A stretch of DNA of 24,303 nucleotides from Paenibacillus sp. oral taxon 786 str. D14 (GTDB lineage: Bacteria > Bacillota > Bacilli > Paenibacillales > Paenibacillaceae), in NCBI RefSeq assembly GCF_000159955.1, contig NZ_GG695971.1:157289-181591 (forward strand), given 5' to 3'. The position numbers and the translations under genes are program-made. Below are positions 20,601 to 24,303 of the stretch, piece after piece; positions within the stretch are counted from its first letter, which is position 1, and each line of letters starts with the position of its first letter. The notes under the pieces are model-generated. The model ran no database searches. It saw nothing but the letters and a program-made list of their open reading frames with translations, and was not told the origin of the DNA.

Positions 20601-22860
20601 CCGACGTACAAGGATGACCGATGCCACGGGGAGTACGACATACAGCTACGATCCGATGGATGGCTCATTAACGTCCATTCGGTATCCGGATGGCACGCGT
20701 ATCGACTATACCTACAACAAACAAATGCGTACGGGATATACGCTGACGGACGCCAATGGAAAAGCGGCAGGCGCAAGCTACACGTTAGATAAAATGAACC
20801 GGGTCAGCACATTGGGTGTAGTGCGAAATGCAGCGGGGACTAGGAAGTCCGCGTTGGCGGCTGCCCCAACGGCCTTGTCGGAAATCGACCAGATTACATT
20901 TGATTACAAGGCCAATGGATTGCTGGAACAAGGTGCGTCTGTTAACGGACCAAGTACGTCTTACAGCTATGAAGGTTATGACTTGACGGAGATGACGGTA
21001 ACTGCTGGAGCTGCGGTCACTGCAAAGAAAGCGGCTGTAAACGCAAAAGAGAACTCCGCGACCGTAACCGAAGCGGCATATGGCTTGGCCAAGATGAGTG
21101 TAGCCACGGGGCATACGTTTAAGTATGAATATGACCTTAACAAGAACATCATCAGCCGTACACAAAACGGTGCTGTCGATACTTTTACGTACGATCCGCT
21201 GAATCGAATTCAGACAGAAAGCGGGTTAAAGAACAAAAGGTACGCTTATGATGAACGCGGTAACTTACTGAATGTGGAGGGCCGGGACCTTCGGGGCTTA
21301 ACGAATGCGACTTTCACCTTCGATAGTCTGAACCGTTTAACGAAGGTAAAACTGGAAGATGGCAAAGAAGTGAGCTATGTCTATAACGGGGACGGCTTAC
21401 TCTATGAGCGTGTAGAAGGGGATAACCGAACCCGGTATTATTATGATGAGGAAGCGAAGTTGATCGCCGAGGCCAACGTCAGCGGCGGCACACCAAGCGT
21501 GACCTATACCTACATCTATGATCTAAACGGTCGTCTATGGTCCCGCGTAGATCAGGCTACGGGCGAGGTGCAGTATTACCAACTCAACGGACATGGCGAC
21601 GTCGTTGGCCTGACCGACAGCCAGGGCAACCAACTCAACACCTACACCTACGACATCTGGGGCAACCCGGAAACCGAAGAAGAGACGGTTCCGAACGTCT
21701 TCCGTTATTCGGGAGAGTATTGGGATAACACGACGGATCTGCAGTATCTTAGAGCTCGTTGGTATGATCCGAACGCGGGAAGATTCGTGTCCAAGGACCC
21801 GTACCAAGGCAGCATTGCTAACCCGCTAAGTTTGAACCGGTATTCGTATGTGGAGAATAATCCGTTGATTTATGTGGATCCGAGTGGGCAGTATATCATG
21901 CCTATGGGACCAACTCCTTCGTTAACTTGCGCTGCGGACATGAAAAATTGTAAGACGAACCTTGATGCGCAGATCAAGGGAGGACAACAAGCCTTTGATA
22001 TTGTTTATCTGGATGATGCGAAAACTTTAATGAGCAAAGATGCAAGTGGTCTTGAAAAAGCTGGGACGCTTATTCAGATAATTCCCATTTTCAAGGCATA
22101 TAAAGTTGTCAAAAAGACAGAAAAGGCAATAGACTCAGGTAAGGAAGTTATTAAATATACAAAAAAAGTAGAGAAAGCGTGTAACTGCTTTACAAGCGGA
22201 ACGAAGGTTCTTACAGACGAAGGGGAGAAACCTATCGAGGAAATCGAGGTAGGGGACAAAGTTCTGGCCAAAGACGATGAAACTGGTGAGCTTGCTTACA
22301 AGGAAGTCGAGTGGCTCTTCCAACGTGATGTTGAGGAAACGTATAATATCACTGTTGGCGGAGAAGTCATCACGACTACTGACGAGCATCCGTTCTGGAT
22401 TGTCGGCAAAGGTTGGGTGGAAGCACAGCATCTAACGGTGGGAGATGTTTTGACAACCTCAGATGGTAAAGAACTAGCAATTGAGAACATTGAGGTTAAG
22501 AAAGAGCATGCTACGGTTTACAACTTCAAGGTAAAGGACTTCCATACGTATTTTGTTTCTAACATAGGTATTTGGACACATAATGCTTGCAGTACGCCTA
22601 ATACAACTAAGAAGTGGGATATTAAATCAAATGCACAAGCAGAATTAACCTATAATTTCCATGGGCAAAAAGTAAAAGCCTATCAAGACAGTAATGGGTA
22701 CTGGTGGGCGAAAGATACCACTGGTCATGGCGGCTCTGCTTACAAGGTATTTGTAAAGAAAGGTAAAGAACTGCATTGGGTTGCGGACGCAGATGAGTAC
22801 GGTAACTGGATTACTGATAAGCATAAGAGTCAGACCGGTATGATAATCAAACTGAATTAA
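17611..22860 (+). CDS. Secreted RHS/YD-repeat polymorphic toxin with pretoxin Hint domain
   Basis: A 1749-residue protein with a signal peptide (about 1-28), an RHS N-terminal domain (VDAATGDVKLRATDLTLPG near residue 155), and many YD repeats (YDxxGRL-type) from about 330 to 1300. The RHS core covers about 1300-1427 (GHGDVVGLTD, YDIWGNP, LRARWYDPNAGRFVSKDP, ending VDPSGQ). A Hint domain runs from Cys1526 (CFTSGTKVLT), through TTDEHPFW, to His1657-Asn1658. The last roughly 90 residues hold GHGGSAYKVFVKKGKEL and DADEYGN and resemble Ntox21-like predicted RNase toxins. The YD cage is expected to enclose the toxin and the Hint to cleave it free. ATG at 17611 has GGGGTGA upstream. GC content drops after DPSGQ. 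Target and toxin class are tentative. Confidence 0.88.
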   Translation: MFKKVMGLVLCISLISTGLLEAVSFGATADRGGTENTTAGSSASADFLTVSGIMRQFDVHEDWMDEQLSKGYTLYQIYKALLGGKDGYKTAISQFKPAWEIEQAMDSALTSGWAKEPSAQVASLPAVSAAAADYDQSAIEQLSLLDESSMYEMGYAEDSVDAATGDVKLRATDLTLPGALPFGLTRIYDSARASEEIGVALENGVVVNRTAVRREERDSALGRGWRWALPFIEEREGTRILDFPGIGRYSISDDLKLQGYPWKDLLLTADATKTVGGLTSDTKVSVLNGNQYYFSASGHLILIADNYGNQVEFHYTAQNNAKVLSRIKNSDGNELTFAYAAGRVTVTQTGTDRKMEYYTAVDDGQPVLKEVKDALGRSTKYFYSYPESRYNFLAALKDQEGQQPVKHSALLMRVIYPASGTTEFDYVPARKQIGEYATDFVFKAKERKNVYSTPLGDVVLRPVEFSYSGEDLNSFGQAAAWTTTIKEARTTDTLKFRKAFHGSGQPDRLYLDEQRSEEATTGYKRQFSYDDTTGWNVPVQVSENYSQGGSESQPLTVTYRYNEQGQVLSENWSTGQETIYEYASSSAPYFWSLPNQVQAKIRDGQKRIKRFQYNDQGSVSQSSVRENSATGKLLAQTDWEYDNYGNPLVKKVKDDKRTNTVNFSYASPYGKQLLTKQSMVIHAVDGTYTETKQNFTYTAAGDLLTAEDEAGAVTTYTYDALGRVIKVLYSDQTQTTVQYDDDHNTVTTTGPEGIVTLEKYDPFGFLVKEVVDDTIFEYTYDEAGNLDQQIDAEQNITKFTYDGFNRLTKTLYADGSQDETSYDMVNRTVTYTDPAGVKQRQKLDLLGNTLAVEEWKNGAFTPLQQATYDLEGNALSVTDGKGQQTLYEYDTLGRLVAITDPEQRVTKYTYSLAGDLIKIEYPDNTYVEKEYNEAGSLIRQMNEEHLVEAYFYDSRGNLIKSLDHSSRFTEYQYNSDNLLTKIQAPDQTIQYAYDAMGRRTRMTDATGSTTYSYDPMDGSLTSIRYPDGTRIDYTYNKQMRTGYTLTDANGKAAGASYTLDKMNRVSTLGVVRNAAGTRKSALAAAPTALSEIDQITFDYKANGLLEQGASVNGPSTSYSYEGYDLTEMTVTAGAAVTAKKAAVNAKENSATVTEAAYGLAKMSVATGHTFKYEYDLNKNIISRTQNGAVDTFTYDPLNRIQTESGLKNKRYAYDERGNLLNVEGRDLRGLTNATFTFDSLNRLTKVKLEDGKEVSYVYNGDGLLYERVEGDNRTRYYYDEEAKLIAEANVSGGTPSVTYTYIYDLNGRLWSRVDQATGEVQYYQLNGHGDVVGLTDSQGNQLNTYTYDIWGNPETEEETVPNVFRYSGEYWDNTTDLQYLRARWYDPNAGRFVSKDPYQGSIANPLSLNRYSYVENNPLIYVDPSGQYIMPMGPTPSLTCAADMKNCKTNLDAQIKGGQQAFDIVYLDDAKTLMSKDASGLEKAGTLIQIIPIFKAYKVVKKTEKAIDSGKEVIKYTKKVEKACNCFTSGTKVLTDEGEKPIEEIEVGDKVLAKDDETGELAYKEVEWLFQRDVEETYNITVGGEVITTTDEHPFWIVGKGWVEAQHLTVGDVLTTSDGKELAIENIEVKKEHATVYNFKVKDFHTYFVSNIGIWTHNACSTPNTTKKWDIKSNAQAELTYNFHGQKVKAYQDSNGYWWAKDTTGHGGSAYKVFVKKGKELHWVADADEYGNWITDKHKSQTGMIIKLN

Positions 22861-22870
22861 TGCATTTGGT

Positions 22871-22897
22871 GGAGGGAGGGGAATGTCCCCCCCTTCC
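22871..22897 (+). other. G-rich hairpin between toxin and immunity genes
   Basis: GGAGGGAGGGG (22871-22881) pairs with CCCCCCCTTCC (22887-22897) over a five-base loop, with one A-C mismatch and one G-U pair. No T run follows, so it is not a classic terminator. It may stabilise or separate the downstream immunity message. Confidence 0.6.
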
Positions 22898-22926
22898 GTC
22901 ATACACATATCATGGGTGGTGTATAA

Positions 22927-23574
22927 ATGGGTTATAATAAACAATTAGATGAGTTTTTATCGAGTACGTTTCCAGGGCTTCAATTAAAAAACCCCCTTTT
23001 TTACAGTTCGGAAATTGCAATTAGATTTGAACTAGGGGGAAATCTTAATGAGAGTAGTAGGATCGAAAGAGTAGTTCATAGGGCATTGTCTATATTTAAC
23101 GAATTTAATCAGCCTACTGATGACGTATATCTAACGGTTTTTGTTGATAGTTGGGATGAAAATCCGGTTGCTTCTTTTGAGAAGGATGTTTATGAACTAT
23201 TTCTCACGTATGCGTCTGGAGTCAGATATGAAAATATTGACAAGCTAGAGCAAGAGTTTCGCTACAAAGACCCGGATGACAATAACGACGACGATACTAT
23301 TACGTTACGATATTGCACAAAGGTGAAAGTGAAAGATTTGAAGTTAGAAGAATTACTAGGTGCAATTGCAAATCGAGAAATTGGTTACGAGCCGCGCGTT
23401 ATTGGAGATATCTTTGTGGTCAATGAAACGAAGAGATCCATATTTTATGTTTACGATGACAGAGGAATGGATGTTGTAGCAGATAATACAAAGACGTTAA
23501 GAGCAGTTTATGAAAAATATAATAACTGGATATTAGATTATGACCGCAGTCGAATAGATAAAATATTTTCTTGA
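22927..23574 (+). CDS. DUF3885-like protein, probable immunity protein
   Basis: A 215-residue cytoplasmic protein without signal peptide or membrane segment. The N-terminal region (FYSSEIAIRFELGG, RALSIFNEF, DDVYLTVF) and the C-terminal VYDDRGMDVVA then YNNWILDYDRSRIDKIF match the DUF3885 pattern, found often next to RHS and other polymorphic toxins. The ATG follows GGGTGGT by six bases. It lies 66 bases after the toxin stop codon on the same strand, exactly where the cognate immunity gene is expected, and shares the AT-rich composition of the toxin tip. Direct binding to the toxin domain is inferred from position only. Confidence 0.75.
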   Translation: MGYNKQLDEFLSSTFPGLQLKNPLFYSSEIAIRFELGGNLNESSRIERVVHRALSIFNEFNQPTDDVYLTVFVDSWDENPVASFEKDVYELFLTYASGVRYENIDKLEQEFRYKDPDDNNDDDTITLRYCTKVKVKDLKLEELLGAIANREIGYEPRVIGDIFVVNETKRSIFYVYDDRGMDVVADNTKTLRAVYEKYNNWILDYDRSRIDKIFS

Positions 23575-23579
23575 TAAGT

Positions 23580-23612
23580 CCTTGGAGGATATTCCCTCAA
23601 AGGCATTTTTGT
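23580..23612 (+). terminator. Terminator after the immunity gene
   Basis: CCTTGGAGG pairs with CCCTCAAAGG with one mismatch and one bulge, followed by CATTTTTG. It begins five bases after the immunity stop codon. Confidence 0.65.
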
Positions 23613-23650
23613 ACCCCAGCCAGTGCCGGATGAAGGGGTCAGTTGCGTAA

Positions 23651-24074
23651 ATGCTTAGTGTTATTGTTAATGAATCAACTATAGAGATGAGTAATTCTGG
23701 AATAATTACAGGACAAATCTATTTTCAAATTGAGGATATATATTTTCCTGAGTTATATTGGGACGACTTTGTTGTAAAGACGCTTGAAAAAGCTGACGCA
23801 GGTGCCATAGCTGAGTTTAACTTTATGGATAAAAATCGTGAAAAGTGGCGTTGAGTTTTTTGTGAAGAAAAAAGTTGGTGAAGAAGTAATTTTTAAAATA
23901 GAAACAGAGTTTAAACTTCTCCAAAAATCCATAGCTCGAGCTACTAAACAAGTAATTGGGGTAATTGATACTGAGCAATGGTTAACTGAAGATATTGAAA
24001 ATCTAAAGAGATTTGTTTTGAGATTTAATTTTGAGCCGACCGTAAGGGGATTTCCCCGAAAGTTGCTTTTTTGA
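23651..24074 (+). pseudogene. Frameshifted orphan immunity-like gene
   Basis: Two overlapping frames read as one protein interrupted by a shift. The first (67 residues, 23651-23854) contains ITGQIYFQIEDIYFPELYWD then DFVVKTLEK and EFNFMDKN. The second (GTG at 23838, to 24074) continues SGVEFFVKKKVGEEVIFKIE and ends FPRKLLF. The overlap lies at AATCGTGAAAAGTGGCGTTGAG. The pattern FPxxxWxDFVV followed by FMD recalls small immunity-like proteins of RHS loci that I know only as hypothetical. With no toxin gene in front of it, it fits an orphan immunity gene left behind by an earlier toxin tip. Real frameshift, sequencing error and two separate small genes all remain possible. Confidence 0.5.
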
Positions 24075-24091
24075 AAGCCAACGGTCGTCAT

Positions 24092-24280
24092 CTATAGAAT
24101 TCTACTTATCACAATAATTACAGCAATAACTCCAACTAAAATCAGCAAATTAGTGATTTGTCTTAACAACCCGGGCACTCCAGTGGAGTGGAGTTTATGT
24201 TCATTCGTATCAAAATGCGCCTTGGCGCCGTGCGGATCGGCTAGATGAGAGAAGGGTTTTCCATGATCGTTATTATCCAT
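24092..24280 (-). CDS. Small protein with C-terminal membrane helix
   Basis: A 62-residue protein with a hydrophilic, histidine-rich N-terminal part (HGKPFSHLADPHGAKAHFDT, five further His or charged positions nearby) and a single C-terminal membrane helix (LLILVGVIAVIIVISRIL). This is a tail-anchored topology with the N-terminal part probably cytoplasmic. The ATG has a near-perfect AAAGGAGGT eight bases upstream, so it is almost certainly a real gene despite its size. It converges with the frameshifted immunity-like gene. No family recognised. Confidence 0.7.
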   Translation of the reverse strand: MDNNDHGKPFSHLADPHGAKAHFDTNEHKLHSTGVPGLLRQITNLLILVGVIAVIIVISRIL

Positions 24281-24303
24281 GAAGTGTACCTCCTTTCTTA
24301 ATT

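Noticed and set aside
22186..22584. Protein-splicing intein inside the RHS gene
   Set aside because: The Hint residues are present, but the segment follows the RHS core and precedes a C-terminal toxin domain, with no homing endonuclease and no extein continuity. It is a pretoxin Hint.
24030..24087. Inverted repeat GACCGT/ACGGTC with inner GGGG/CCCC as a terminator or a second TetR operator
   Set aside because: The arms are short, the T run lies inside rather than after the outer stem, and the match to the TetR site is partial. It may be a weak bidirectional structure but is not supported enough to annotate.

Overview
The window looks like chromosomal DNA of a Gram-positive, spore-former-type Bacillota, probably Bacillales of the Paenibacillaceae or Alicyclobacillaceae kind (Paenibacillus-, Brevibacillus- or Tumebacillus-like). 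The reasons are strong AGGAGG-type ribosome sites, TTG and GTG starts, lantibiotic-immunity-type ABC and two-component genes, a peptide-pheromone-type TPR regulator, and a large secreted RHS/YD-repeat protein with a swapped toxin tip. The genus is inference. I see no tRNA, rRNA, CRISPR array, transposase or phage structural gene.

Layout. 1-640: a small hypothetical protein and a retropepsin-like aspartic protease, closed by a terminator. 780-2450: a TetR regulator with its own promoter and operator, then two small membrane proteins (DUF2269 and DoxX families). 2450-2960: a MazG-like nucleotide pyrophosphohydrolase. Its upstream region, including a terminator hairpin, is also present as a diverged copy at about 650-770. 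2960-5320 (AT-rich, minus strand): a P-loop ATPase gene that has apparently lost the segment carrying its Walker A motif, and two paralogous XRE repressors. 5418-6961: a 466-residue HTH plus TPR-like regulator of the RRNPP type, and, overlapping its 3' end, a 35-residue secreted peptide with its own ribosome site; together they look like a quorum-sensing receptor-pheromone pair. 7088-7292: a possible frameshifted small gene.

7293-11579 (minus strand): a five-gene operon transcribed as ATPase, two permeases, response regulator and sensor kinase, with the architecture of LanFEG-RK antimicrobial-peptide resistance. No lantibiotic structural or modification gene is nearby. 11662-12428 (minus): two small membrane proteins with their own promoter and terminator. 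12463-13989 (minus): a CPA1 potassium/proton antiporter with a C-terminal RCK domain. 13990-14387: a long non-coding leader with strong inverted repeats.

14388-24074: a contact- or secretion-type polymorphic toxin locus. A 1058-residue secreted protein has nine tandem repeats of about 92 residues, a PPC-like domain and a single C-terminal YD repeat. A 1749-residue secreted RHS protein follows, with core, pretoxin Hint and a roughly 90-residue C-terminal toxin domain. Next comes a DUF3885-like protein, the probable immunity partner, and then a frameshifted second immunity-like gene. GC content drops at the DPSGQ junction where the toxin tip begins, as expected for tip exchange. A small membrane protein is encoded on the minus strand at the right edge.

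All family assignments are by eye from motifs; no database search was run.
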